Assembly: GCF_964355755.1 (NCBI RefSeq)
Contig: NC_092676.1
Location: 24,970,288 to 25,030,287, forward strand
Length of the DNA stretch: 60,000 nucleotides
Reading direction: 5' to 3'
Source: Antedon mediterranea
Lineage: Eukaryota; Echinodermata; Crinoidea; Comatulida; Antedonidae
The notes below the pieces were generated by a model. The model saw only the letters and a list, made by a program, of their open reading frames with translations. It made no database searches and was not told the origin of the DNA. Positions 1-9,811 of the stretch are shown piece after piece. Position 1 is the stretch's first letter; every line of letters begins with the position of its first letter. A program made the position numbers and the translations under genes.

Positions 1-215
1 ATTAAAAAGATAAAAAGATAAAAACAAAATAAAAAAGAGGTAAACATTTTCTTCTTTTATTGTGTTGTGATCAAAAGTTTAATTGTTTAATGTATTTTAA
101 TGTTCGTTGTTTATTTCAACAAAATACTGTAATAATAATACTGTCGATGGACTTCTGTTTTTGTTAACATTAAAATGAAAATGAAAAAAAAAAATTATGT
201 TCACAATTCTGTTCT
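1..215. other. Intronic/unassigned AT-rich sequence
   Basis: Low-complexity A-rich sequence at the window edge, presumably inside the next intron of the receptor gene on the minus strand, because the last visible exon (438-509) ends in a donor that reads leftwards into it. No exon with acceptor, donor and in-phase LRR coding is visible here. Confidence 0.5.
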
Positions 216-381
216 TATCTCTATCTACAATATCAAACTTTATGTGACAAAAAAATATGGTGTGGCCATTATATGGACATGATGATGTCATATCACTACC
301 ATATTTGGGTATATCACTACCATATTTGGGCACATCACACTTTTTTTGTCAAACTTGTCTGACAGTGTAGACAAAGCTTTA
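216..381. mobile_element. MITE family B, copy 1
   Basis: Short non-autonomous element of the family that begins near AAGCTCTGTCTACACTATC and ends with its inverted counterpart (TAGTGTAGACAGAGCTTTA). This copy keeps the internal signature ATATGGACATGATGATGTC, two copies of CACTACCATATTTGGG and the right terminus; its left terminus is degraded. It lies in the intron downstream of the third LRR exon of the receptor gene. Confidence 0.75.
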
Positions 382-437
382 GTAAACTGTATATAGAAAA
401 TATCATTTGAAAAAAGACAATCAGTATAGGTACTTAC

Positions 438-509
438 AGGTAGCTAAGATTCGACATCCCTTTAAAAAGACCATCTGGTATTTCTCCCATTTGACAACCA
501 ATTAGGTTC
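438..509 (-). CDS. Relaxin-receptor-like gene, LRR exon 3 (72 nt)
   Basis: One leucine-rich repeat of the receptor ectodomain; it would form one coil of the hormone-binding solenoid outside the cell. On the minus strand the exon runs from an acceptor (TTTTCTCAATTTTCAG) to a donor (GTAAGTACC), is exactly 72 nt, and enters and leaves in phase 2. It encodes NLIGCQMGEIPDGLFKGM followed by SNLSYL, with the L..L.L..C.. and I.....F..L..L spacing of an LRR. One-repeat, phase-2 exons of about 72 nt are the usual arrangement in LGR-type receptors. Last exon visible; the gene continues beyond the left edge. It joins in frame to 1823-1891, but a skipped phase-2 exon between them cannot be excluded. Confidence 0.85.
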
Positions 510-1611
510 CTGAAAATTGAGAAAACAAAGTAAGGAACTATATTTAAAACATGTAGGCCTAGTAAATAAGAGAATGCACTACTAAAACATGTTTTAAGTT
601 TTGTGTCAATAATGATAGAAGGAACCATTTTTTAACATAGAATGCTGGGACAAATTTTCCAGCAAAAAAAAATGGAAATTAAAAATCAATAAAAATTAGT
701 TTTATAGAATTTTGAAAATGGAAATTTGATCTGGTTTGAAGAAGAATTAACAAAGTTCAAGATGTTTAAAAAATACTCTAATGGGTCTAGTTTTATTAAT
801 AATTTTAAAATAAAAGACTCGTAAACGTAGGCGTTTATTTTTTTTTACCGTGTGTTACGATAAACTTGATTTAATAATACAATTGTATCTATTGTGTTAA
901 CTGTATTAAATCAAGTGTCTTGTGATATTAAATAAACTATCAACATTTATGCGTTAGTGAAACACATTTGAAAACATTTATGAGGACTTAGTATTGCAAA
1001 TTAACTATCAAAGGAATGTTAATAGTGGACTTTAAAGCACTCATAATGTATTTCTAATAAAAAGAACGATAGTTAGTACGGTCGTAGTAATTGCAGGTCC
1101 GTAATAAATAACTCATTACTTGCATACCTGGCACACGAATCTACTGTAGTATTATTATATTCAGCAGTTTTTAAAAAAGAGTTTTTAAAAGAGTATTGTG
1201 CGTACTGTTCTTGTTCTTGTTTTTGTATATTAGGGGAAGAGGGAATATTAAAACTTTCTTTGTATTCGTAATATAATATACATGTGTGTTACATGCATCT
1301 TTACCACCACATTGTCACAGCATAACCAGACCCAGCCAGACCGGAAGTAACCTGCCCCCTATTGAGTACGATAAAGCCGTAATCCGCCCTCTATAGTACA
1401 GTATTCCGTTAGTATCGTACATTGTGGATAATTTTGATATTATACACAGACAGGTGTTGGGTATAAATCGGATATTCAACAAATATCTGTTTTTTAAAAG
1501 TCCTAATTTTAAGTTGGGTCAACAAATGATTTGTTTATAAACGGTTATAGGTTTAATATTGCCTCAAAGCTTAGCATATCAAAACCTCAATCCAACAAAA
1601 CTCACGATATG
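510..1611. other. Intron of the receptor gene (first part)
   Basis: AT-rich sequence between LRR exons 3 and 2. One copy of the octamer TAGGCCTA lies at 554-561. I see no further exon; candidate donor-like strings near 1130 are not attached to an open LRR frame. Confidence 0.5.
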
Positions 1612-1765
1612 CTACTGAAGCCTCGTGGTCGGGTCGGATAGAGGAGTTATCCACAACCAATTTGACCTCAAAATGCCTGACTAGGTCCAATTCAAAGAAG
1701 GCGAAGACTCATCCCAAGTTAATTTTAACTGGGAAGGGTTACCTTTCCAAAGTATGGCATTCTCT
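1612..1765 (+). repeat. Possible tRNA-derived SINE fragment
   Basis: The segment has an A-box-like string (CGTGGTCGGGTCGGATAG) followed about 45 bp later by a B-box-like string (AGGTCCAATTC), and a short inverted pair around TTAACTGGGAAGG. This is the order expected of the head of a tRNA-derived SINE, but both boxes are diverged and I see no target duplication. It lies within an intron of the receptor gene. Confidence 0.3.
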
Positions 1766-1822
1766 CAGATTGATTGATGTCACATTAAAAGTATTTGTAG
1801 AAATTTAGAAGTCTATACTTAC

Positions 1823-1891
1823 AATTCAAGAAGTGAACGGTATTGCAATGCGTCAGGTTCAAAACGTAATTTACGATTACGGGGGAAGTAT
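1823..1891 (-). CDS. Relaxin-receptor-like gene, LRR exon 2 (69 nt)
   Basis: Second leucine-rich repeat. On the minus strand it follows an acceptor ending GGCTGTGACAG and ends at the donor GTAAGTATAGAC. The 69-nt exon is phase 2 at both ends and encodes YFPRNRKLRFEPDALQYRSL plus LEL, one residue shorter than its 72-nt neighbours. The positions of N, L, F, A, L and L fit an LRR whose first leucine is completed by the preceding exon. Alternative acceptors further right would put a different reading in front, but this one keeps the LRR frame and the common phase. Confidence 0.78.
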
Positions 1892-2397
1892 CTGTCACAG
1901 CCATAAAAGAAGATAGATTTATGACATATTAATAATATGCAAATCAGTATAATATTAGTTTAAATGCACCTATTTGGTTACTGCTATGAAAGTAGAAGAA
2001 GGAGGAGATACTAGTTTAAGTTAAGTAATTAAACGTAACAAATATCAAAGACAGTAATACCAATAGTATCCAATGAATTTATTATATTGACACTCAACTA
2101 AGTTTGATTATTAGTTCAAACTTGTTTTATTAGTTGGTAAACTAGGTAGATGTGCACGGGGCACTGTATCAACTCGATTTCAGTCCTTTGCTTTTTAGTC
2201 TCCCTCCTACAAATATCTCACAATAAATAAATGCAAAACATTACAATAATTGTCAACCTTCCAATTACAATGATTACGTCTATTTAAAATATGCCCTGAT
2301 GGTATACCGTATAAGTTAACTTTGGAATATATATAACAATTACATACGTTCTTCAACGTCACAGTCGAACATTGAGATTGAAATTAATAATACTTAC
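1892..2397. other. Intron between LRR exons 2 and 1
   Basis: About 0.5 kb of AT-rich sequence with no recognisable repeat family and no exon. Confidence 0.5.
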
Positions 2398-2469
2398 AAT
2401 ACTCGAAGATTAGGTAAATGATCCAAGTCTTCGCGTGTCACGTGTGTTATATCGTTGTCCGATAAATCC
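2398..2469 (-). CDS. Relaxin-receptor-like gene, LRR exon 1 (72 nt)
   Basis: First leucine-rich repeat after the cysteine-rich cap. The acceptor is TTTCTTTAAG and the donor GTAAGTATT; the length is exactly 72 nt, phase 2 at both ends. It encodes DLSDNDITHVTREDLDHLP then NLRVL. With the leucine completed across the junction this is a textbook LRR: L.L..N.I..V....L..L..L..L. It joins without a stop to the cap exon at 3371-3530. Confidence 0.9.
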
Positions 2470-3370
2470 CTTAAAGAAATATTTACATACATCATTATTT
2501 GTCAATCCTTAATAAGCGCATCAGTTCGTGTGTTAATCTTGATAAACAAATCATTGAAAGAATTTGTGTAATCTTGAAAGATATGTTTCACTGTCAAGCG
2601 GCATACTTACACGACAATTATACAATTGAACTAAGTGAACTGTGATGTGTTAACTAAATCTCCGATTTACGAACGAACGTGTGTTCATCAAAATGTATGT
2701 TCTTTCTGTGAGTGGAATTATAATGTTTAAGTTGGCATTCTCTTTTCCAAACTAACTGTATAGATGGAACATATACCGCTTTTATACCTCTACCTAGAAA
2801 AACTCTGGACTTTAAACACACCGGATGGAACAAACCAAACACGCCGATTTGAATGCCCTGGTGTGTTTACACTCAGGAATGTTGCTACTGTAGGCGATGT
2901 AAAAGGGGTAGAGGTAGCCAATTCAAATACTAGTATAGGAAAATGTGCCTCAAATATGTTGTGTACAACAGAAATGATTGCGGTGATTTTTCTGATAATT
3001 TAAAACTCGATATAATCAACCAATCTCTCAATATCATATCGCCGCAACTTTATAATATCGTTATGGTATTATCGTATTGTATGTTACTGTATAAATCGTC
3101 GGACTTATTCAAAGTTTATAAGTTTGAAGTCGATGACAAAAGACATAAGTCAACCGTATTAGCTTATAACACTATTAACCTCTTGAAAATACCAATGTGC
3201 TACATGATCACACATTGTAGATTTTGTTACAGCTTTACAAAGTTCTTTTGCTTTGAGTTTAATAATCTTTACTGACCTCAATTAATTTTTCATTTTTCGC
3301 TATTGCGAAAGATGAAAAAAGAATATTCGACACTTTGAATTTACGTAGAAAAAAGGAAACTGTTTCTTAC
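2470..3370. other. Intron between LRR N-cap and LRR exon 1
   Basis: About 0.9 kb. Around 2744-2925 there is a weak imperfect inverted arrangement (CTCTACC and GGTAGAGG; AACACACC and GGTGTGTTT) that could be the remains of a foldback element. The open frames on the plus strand here have no splice context or family resemblance. Confidence 0.4.
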
Positions 3371-3530
3371 AAGAGGACAGTGTTAAGAGGAAGATCTCTT
3401 GGGATAGTTGTGAAGCCTAGCATGTTGTTGCAGTACACCTCTGATTCACAATCGCCATCGTCTGCCGTGCTACCGTGACGTGATTGGCATCGTAAAAAGC
3501 ATAGACAACCAGACGGATATGTTCCATTTT
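3371..3530 (-). CDS. Relaxin-receptor-like gene, cysteine-rich LRR N-cap exon
   Basis: This exon encodes the disulphide-bonded cap that closes the N-terminal end of the LRR solenoid. Acceptor ATCTATACAG, donor GTAAGAAACAG, 160 nt, phase 1 in and phase 2 out. The peptide starts ENGTYPSGCLCFLRC and carries cysteines in a C.C...C, then C......C arrangement before NNMLGFTTIPRDLPLNTVLL, the typical C-N-x-L-x-x-I-P-x-x-L/I-P lead into the first repeat. It is somewhat longer than many caps because of an insert rich in Asp and Ser (STADDGDCESE). It fits in phase between the linker exon and LRR exon 1, which is strong evidence that it is real. Confidence 0.88.
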
Positions 3531-3568
3531 CTGTATAGATACAATTAAAAATAGCGTCAGTACATTTT

Positions 3569-3753
3569 AAGCGTGGTTCCCACTAGCTAGCGACGCAACA
3601 CAATGACGTAACGCAACGCAAGTGAATTGACCAATCACAAGCGATGGCTTATTCGCTTGTGATTGCTAACTGTCTATAACTTCGCTTGTCATTGGTTAAA
3701 ACGCTTGCGTTGCGTTTACGTCCTTGCGTTACGTTCTAGTGAGAACCAAGCTT
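3569..3753. mobile_element. MITE family A, copy 1
   Basis: Non-autonomous inverted-repeat element with termini AGCGTGGTTCCCACTAG and CTAGTGAGAACCAAGCT and inner palindromic strings GACGTAACGCAACGCAAG and CTTGCGTTGCGTTTACGTC. The centre carries CCAATCACAAGCGATGG. It lies in the intron between linker and cap exons and abuts a second copy tail to head. It reads as a close reverse-orientation relative of copy 4 at 15889. Confidence 0.85.
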
Positions 3754-4014
3754 AAAGCTTGGTTCTCACTAGCGACGCAACATAACGCAACCTACGCAAC
3801 GTAAGAAAATGCCCTTCCAATAATTGTGTTTGCCACCGCCTGCGTGAAATCAACCCTGCGATGTTTGCATCATTATTGCGTTGTCAGTTCCCATATGCGA
3901 TTATGCAAGCGAGTTGACCAGCCACTGTTTGAATAATCCATCGGTTGTGATTGGTCAAATCACTTATGTTGTGTTACGTCCTTGCGTTGCGTCGCGAGTG
4001 GGACGCGTACGCGT
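3754..4014. mobile_element. MITE family A, copy 2
   Basis: Adjacent diverged copy starting AAAGCTTGGTTCTCACTAG and ending GTCGCGAGTGGGACGCG. It is longer than the others because of a stretch (about 3812-3890) not found in the rest of the family. The shared TTAAAGC junction with copy 1 suggests insertion of one copy at the end of the other. Confidence 0.7.
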
Positions 4015-4859
4015 AGGAGGGCTCAGTATACTCCCACGTGTAGACAACTTGGGTCTTACGCCGAGGATTATCATCGCTTGTCGCTAGCCCCGTCATCATT
4101 ATTACTAACGCCTTAAAGCTGAGTGCAGAGTAGAAATATATTATCCATATCCATTTAGAAGTAATACTTCGAAGTTTATGGTAACGTGTATATCATTTTT
4201 ATGCGGTACTGTTGGAATAATGTTTCATATATTTGAAAGATATAATTTCAAAGAAATGTATATTTGTTTTAAAGAACTATTTCAAGTAAAGTTTTAACTA
4301 TTTATTACTTTTAAATGGACATAAATAGATTTCTACTTTAGAACAACTTTTCATTTACTTGTAAACATATATGTCACTTTATTCTCTGATATAAAGTTGA
4401 ATTTTCATTTCTACAATTTATATTTCAGGGAATAATACTTTCTGCCTTAATATACCGCCCTATTGTTTGTCAGGGTGACTATTTTCTAGCGCAAAGGTAA
4501 CGCTTAAGCAACCATGAATAACAGTTAGACGGCACACACGAGTAATTTTTATTTATTTCTATTTTTCCCAGATATACAAATTAAACTTTAAGCGTTAGAC
4601 TAAAATAAATTCAAAGTTAGAAATACAGAGACATACAGCTTTCTAACTTGTGCTGAAATAGGTCATTTCAATTCAATGGAACTACAAAGCAGACATCCTA
4701 AATAAACGTGCTTTATTTCTAATGCCATACTATCGGTGATTCAACCAGTACAATTAACTCAAGCCGTATTACTTGCGATAATAACATTCAATTACTATAG
4801 TATAATAACCGGATTATAAACTACCTTTAAAAAACAAACAAAACATAAAACGTCATTAC
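4015..4859. other. Intron between linker and N-cap exons
   Basis: AT-rich intron remainder. No exon and no repeat family I can name. Confidence 0.45.
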
Positions 4860-4970
4860 CGCAAAAATTATCTGGGTTGTAATCTTCGTCTGAAGAATCG
4901 CCATCGCCGCCTCTCCTTTCTGTCCCGTAAATATGGTTCCAAACATTCGTATACAAGGGATTGTTTGTGG
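4860..4970 (-). CDS. Relaxin-receptor-like gene, LDLa-LRR linker exon
   Basis: Exon of 111 nt between the LDLa module and the LRR cap. Acceptor TTTATTCATCTAG, donor GTAATGACG, phase 1 at both ends. The peptide is ATNNPLYTNVWNHIYG followed by TERRGGDGDSSDEDYNPDNF and a Cys. In vertebrate relaxin receptors the linker takes part in ligand binding and activation; here the same position has an aromatic stretch (Y, W, H, Y) and then a basic patch and an acidic run. The exon has little conservation on its own; its main support is that it joins the LDLa exon to the cap exon in phase without a stop. Confidence 0.72.
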
Positions 4971-5572
4971 CTAGATGAATAAAAAATGACAAATATATGT
5001 GTTAATGTGCATCTTTAAGGACATATATATATTGTTTGTAATGCGAATTTGTATTTACAACCTACAATAAATCTGCCACGACGTCTATGTAATTTATAAT
5101 ATGGAGCCGAAGTTGTATGAAGCTGTAAAGAGTTTCGTCCATCGGCGATTTTTATTATTGTACTAACATTCGAAGAATAATATAATTCTGTACAGACGCC
5201 CAAGAGTTAATGCTGTTGTTTTTTTTTTACAATTACAGGTTTTCGCTTACAAAATAAATCGTCTCTTAATAATTGAGTTGGTAGAGTACAGTGTCCCCAT
5301 ATAACAGCACAACTAATGTTAATACTCATATTTCATAATTCCATAATTTAAATTGCAAAACTGTATGTTTATATCTCTACGTGACATTTTATAAAAGATG
5401 TACTTTATTGAATGACCTCTTCAGCACACGACTGTTCTCCCAGAGGGACCATATCATGGTCATAAGACGATCCCCTTATAATTTCGATAATTTACACATT
5501 AATTCTTTACCGTGCACAGACATGGTACCAATGGCTTTATGTCTTATCAGGGACGAGTTAAATAGGAAGAAA
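4971..5572. other. Large intron, first part
   Basis: Start of a 2.9-kb intron between the LDLa and linker exons. The open frame at 5381-5578 on the plus strand has no splice context and no family likeness; I treat it as chance. Confidence 0.4.
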
Positions 5573-5693
5573 AATTAATTTCACTATTCCTTGGATAAGG
5601 CAACGAGAGTAAAATATCTTGCCTAAGATGGCAAACAATAAGGCACAAACTGGCCTCGAACCTATGCCTCAGCTCTCTATACTCCGATGTCCC
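5573..5693 (-). repeat. tRNA-derived SINE fragment
   Basis: On the minus strand the segment contains the B-box-like ATAGGTTCGAGGCC, followed by the string CTTAGGCAAGATATTTTAC and CTCTCGTTGCC, which I recognise as a conserved body motif of many invertebrate and fish tRNA-derived SINEs. The A box region is worn. It sits directly against MITE A copy 3. Confidence 0.6.
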
Positions 5694-5695
5694 TT

Positions 5696-5856
5696 AAGCT
5701 TGGTTCTAACTAGGACGCACCGCAAGGACGTAGACACAACGTAAGTGAGTTGACCAATCACAAGCGATGGATTTTCTAACTGTCGCTCGTCATTGGTGAA
5801 CACGCTTGCGTTGCGTTTACGTCCTTGCGTTGCGTCCTTCTAGTGGGAACCAATCT
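5696..5856. mobile_element. MITE family A, copy 3
   Basis: Termini AAGCTTGGTTCTAACTAG and CTAGTGGGAACCAATCTT, internal CAATCACAAGCGATGG and the inverted CTTGCGTTGCGTTTACGTCC. About 160 bp, intronic. Confidence 0.85.
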
Positions 5857-7898
5857 TGACCTTGATTTCTACTTATGCCTAGATGAAGCTAACATTTTTA
5901 AAAATTCATATTACATAAGATCCTTTACGCTTATTTATAATATAAGATTTTAAAACGTAAATTATCCAGCCTATTGAAGGTTTTTTAAAGACATTTGATA
6001 TTCTAATGATGGGTATATGTTGGTAATCTGGCGTGCCGTCACTACGGTCCAAGGGTCGAGACAAAGGCCTAACCACGCGTGTATTTTAAGTCCGATAAGT
6101 GCATAATCCTTTAAAATGTTACACATAATTCAATCTGTCACAAATCACCATAATATAGAAATCAATGTATATTTTGTTGCGTTTGTTATGACGTCATTAT
6201 TGACAGTAGCGCGTTAAAATTACATCATTACGTCTGTTGCGAATGAACTTATTATAAACCCGGCTGTAACATTTAACAATTATTACATTTAGGCCTAAAT
6301 AACTATAATAAGTGACATGATTAAAAATAACAAACAACTATTATAGTGGAACTGATCCTTTAAGACACCTCTATTAAAGGGACACATACACGCTACAGTA
6401 TACACTATATCCAGAATACATTTCTGTTAAAGGGACACTAGGTCCTGCATATGTCTTCTTCTATTGTCCTTGCATTTCTCATACGCCAAGTCTTGGGCCT
6501 TAATAAAACAAGAAATATTTCTTACAAAAAACGCGGCTCAGTTATTTGACGGAACAATTTAAAGAATTGTCTATTGTTTATCAAATTATGCTTTTATTGA
6601 TGTTCTATTTAATAAATTGAAGATGTATAGCACCCCCCCTTCCCATGAAAAAATAATTCTTATCAAAATTTAAGCCATCCAGTGGGTTTTTGGTAGAATT
6701 TAACCATTTATTTTTTCTATTTATAGGTGAAAACATTATTGTTTTCATTTATTTTCTATGGAAGTGATTAATTTTATTAAAAAATACAAAATAACATATT
6801 CAAAGTCTGATTGAATTAATCTTCAGTTTTCATGTTTTTGGGGGACAATACATCTATTAAGAACAATGATTTATTATCAATCGTTTCTGTTTTTTTGTTT
6901 ATGTAGATTTCGTGATTTCTACAATACTGAACAAATTTTTGCTTTAAGGAGAATAGTTGAAGGAATTCATGAAAAGAAACTTTCTGTTGTTATTACTTTA
7001 TCGACATTCAAATTAAAAAAAATAGTATATCGTATGTCGTATCGTAGTTTAATTATATGTACTGTATATTCACACATGGGATGTATTTCTTCCCATATGT
7101 ACAATGTCACATGTGATGACACACAGTATCACATAATTGGATACACATAGGCCTACATTAGATAACGTACCGTGGTAATTTCTAATTGAAAAGATACATT
7201 AAAAATGCTTGCAAGGATTGGTTTTCGAAAACAACTGTTTGAAATGATATTTTCTTTCAGGTACGTACTCTGATGTTGCTACTTTACTCATACCGTTTAA
7301 AACATGTAGGTTATGTTGCACTGCAACACGCTTATCTAACCAGCTAGAGTAATCTCACTCTTGCCTGTTTATACACGTTTAAACTATATTATTCATTGAT
7401 GTCTTGGATCATATGTAGTAAGTATACCTGATATGAATTGATGTTAAGTAAACAATATTCTAGTACTGTAATTCGGAAGTCGAACCGTCCTATTTCACAT
7501 TAAATAGGAACTCAGCCTGATTATATTTTATGCAGCGTATTTTATGCGTTTATATAACAAACTTTATTGTAGGCTATTAATTGTAAATACTCTCAAATCT
7601 CAAATTATAATTTAGCCTACTTTATGGCAAAAAACTATAGAAACGGTAGCATGTCAACACTCAACCAAGTGAACGTGCGCGTCGTTGACAGGGCTGTATA
7701 AATTTAAACTAGTTATTTAGAGCAGTTTCCATTTCTAATCATACGGCTATCATTAAATAGTGGTATAACTATAATATTTATTAGTAATCTCAGTGTATTG
7801 CTTTTATAATGTTAAGGTTTTAATCCACGAAAGAGAAAACTCCGATTGTAACCACACTCTGGGATTGAAAAGCCTAGATCAACCTCTTTGTTACTTAC
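5857..7898. other. Large intron, remainder
   Basis: Intron of the receptor gene. Holds fragments with the string CTCTATTAAAGGGACAC (about 6367-6384) resembling MITE ends seen again near 55367, a short dispersed repeat at 6504-6539, and two TAGGCCTA octamers (6290-6297, 7148-7155). The open frame at 6866-7150 has no supporting features. Confidence 0.45.
6504..6539. repeat. Dispersed repeat with palindromic core AAGAAATATTTCTT
   Basis: About 36 bp around the palindrome AAGAAATATTTCTT followed by ACAAAAAACGC. The same stretch, inverted, occurs at 57887-57922. The two are over 50 kb apart and flanked by unrelated sequence, so this is probably the best preserved part of an old dispersed element. 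Confidence 0.5.
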
Positions 7899-8075
7899 CA
7901 CACTCCTCTGGGAGCTCATCCGACCCATTATCACAATCTCTATTTCCGTTGCAAATGAAGTTTCCAGGAACACATTGGCTAGAATTTACGCATGGAAATC
8001 GAAAACCCTGACAGTCACCATGCGGATTCTTTGACGTCACCTCTTGAATGTTGTCAGGGCATGTATGGGTATTTA
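7899..8075 (-). CDS. Relaxin-receptor-like gene, LDLa module exon
   Basis: This exon encodes the LDL-receptor class A module that, in relaxin receptors, is needed for signalling after hormone binding. It has 177 nt, acceptor TTTTTTTTGTAG, donor GTAAGTAAC, phase 1 at both ends. The module starts at CQGFRFPCVNSSQCV, continues PGNFICNGNRDCDNGSDE and ends with LPEEC. All six cysteines are present, together with the calcium-binding set (F/I, N, D, D and the D.S.DE box). A short N-terminal lead, NTHTCPDNIQEVTSKNPHGD, precedes it. A single LDLa followed by LRRs separates type C LGRs (RXFP-like) from LGRs with many LDLa repeats; only one such exon is seen here. Confidence 0.92.
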
Positions 8076-8523
8076 CTACAAAAAAAACACAACAACAAGC
8101 GGTTATTCAGAAAATGAAAGTATTAAAAAAAACACTTTCTAAAACAATTGCCCCTCTCTAACTATATTGTATATTTCTTCTTCAAATAATCCCATTTGAA
8201 GTCACTTCTTGCGGTGGCTAACCTTTATTCTATCATCTATTGACTCTTACCTTCTTATAATTATCCTTAATTCTTTTTTTTTTTATTTTGCGTATTTAAT
8301 TTAATTCATTTTGTATATACTAATAGTTTTTTGTGTGTATATACACGTCTAAATATATTGTTTATTGTTTTGTACACTCATGTTAGTTAAGATCATGGGA
8401 CTGCTGACCCTTGTAGTTATAGTAATCTTATTGTCATCTGACAAATTCATCTCTGTATTTCTTTGTTGGTCACATATATAAATGAAATTAAATACAATTT
8501 AAGAACTGTATGTGTTGCTTTAC
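8076..8523. other. First coding intron
   Basis: About 0.45 kb, AT-rich, no repeats recognised. Confidence 0.5.
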
Positions 8524-8628
8524 CTCGACATGTTAAACTTGGGTGAAATGCAGAGAAGAAAACCAGAAACATCAAATGCCAAATCACCATGGAGAAATGA
8601 AACTTGTTCGTACACGCCATCTAAAAGT
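8524..8628 (-). CDS. Relaxin-receptor-like gene, start codon and signal peptide exon
   Basis: The exon begins at the acceptor CTTACTTCAATTCAG, has 8 nt of 5' UTR, then the ATG at 8620-8618. The peptide starts MACTNKFHFSMVIWHLMFLV and goes on FFSAFHPSLTCR: a short polar start, a hydrophobic core and a small-residue region, as expected for a secretory signal peptide. It ends in donor GTAAAG in phase 1 and joins the LDLa exon as R-V-N-T. A second in-frame Met lies at residue 11, so translation could start there and still give a signal peptide. The upstream acceptor implies at least one non-coding 5' exon further right, which I cannot place. Confidence 0.8.
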
Positions 8629-8652
8629 CTGAATTGAAGTAAGAATACAGGT

Positions 8653-8803
8653 TAAGCTCTGTCTACACTCTCACCCTACTTTGACAAAAAAGTGTGATGT
8701 GTCCAAATATGGTAGTGATATGACATCATCGTATCCATGGCCATATATTGGCACATCACACTATTTTTGTCATATAAAGTTTGATATTGTGGACAGAGCT
8801 TTA
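8653..8803. mobile_element. MITE family B, copy 2
   Basis: Both termini are present (AAGCTCTGTCTACACTCTC; TGTGGACAGAGCTTTA), about 150 bp. Here the internal ATATGGTAGTGATATGACATC unit is inverted compared with other copies. It lies only about 25 bp upstream of the acceptor of the start-codon exon of the receptor gene, i.e. in its 5' intron. Confidence 0.85.
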
Positions 8804-9074
8804 GATTATAAATTTAAATAATTAAAGATCAACGTCTCAAAGTAATAAAAACTTTGGGAATAACCAGGAAAGAGTTAAATTAATTTAATTTAAATTGAAC
8901 TCTTCCATGGAATAACCAGATGTTTGATTTCACAAAACTTGAAAAAAAAAACTTCCAAAATGATTGTTAACATTAACTAACAACCCACATTGTGAACAAG
9001 GGTGTTTTTTTCGTCGAAAAAGAATTTCTTCAACAAAATTTCATCGGCCGCTTATGATACAACTCTAAGACTCT

Positions 9075-9226
9075 TAAGCTCTGTCTACACTATCAAACTT
9101 TATGTGACAAAAACATTTGATGTGCCCATATATGAACATGATGATGTCATATCACTACCATATTTGGGCATATCACTGCCATATTTGGGCACATCACACT
9201 AGTTTGATAGTGTAGACAGAGCTTTA
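9075..9226. mobile_element. MITE family B, copy 3
   Basis: Best preserved copy of the family: both about 25-bp termini match as inverted repeats (AAGCTCTGTCTACACTATC and its complement), with two tandem CACT.CCATATTTGGGC units inside. 152 bp. TA or TTA-like sequence flanks both ends, so a TA-type target is likely but not proven. Confidence 0.9.
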
Positions 9227-9679
9227 GGCTAATACTGCAAACTACATTTGTTTCTACTGTGCTTTAAAAAGAAAAATGTTGTCAATAGAAATTTACTACC
9301 GTTCTGCTTAATACATTAGCAAATATGTATTTAACAGAGTCATAGAAACCGAACGTCGTAATGTAGGCCTATGTTTAGATCATTTTTCACTATCGGACAG
9401 AAGTTTACAACTGCACAGTTTTCCTCTGTGTATTCGTTGAATCTTTTAAAAGTGAAGGATTTGGTAATATTTTGTATATAATCTACAATCATTCTCAACA
9501 GATCAACAAAAGGTTGCAACATTGCATCAAATAATAATCAACATTTTAAACAATTTTTCACTGTAGACTCGTCAATTTATAAAGTGCTCCGAGGGATTTA
9601 CATGAGATCTGTTCTTAACTTCTTTTGCTGCTTGCTTTTTACTTTAAATGCTTGAATCGTTACGTTACGCTGACGACAA

Positions 9680-9811
9680 CTCTCTACTTATATCTATCAA
9701 ACTTTACGTGACAAAAAAAGTGTGACGTGCCCATATATGGATCCGATGACGTCATATCATTACCATATTTGGGCACATCACCAACCAGTTTGATGTGTAG
9801 ACAGAGCTTTA
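9680..9811. mobile_element. MITE family B, copy 4
   Basis: Left terminus worn, right terminus GTGTAGACAGAGCTTTA intact. Carries the palindrome GATGACGTCATATC, a perfect TGACGTCA. Third B copy within 1.2 kb upstream of the receptor start codon. Confidence 0.8.

Noticed and set aside
3881-4087. 68-codon plus-strand frame
   Set aside because: Lies across MITE A copy 2; codons come from the MITE ends.
7793-8011. 72-codon plus-strand frame
   Set aside because: Antisense shadow of the LDLa exon, which has six cysteines, calcium residues and splice sites on the minus strand.
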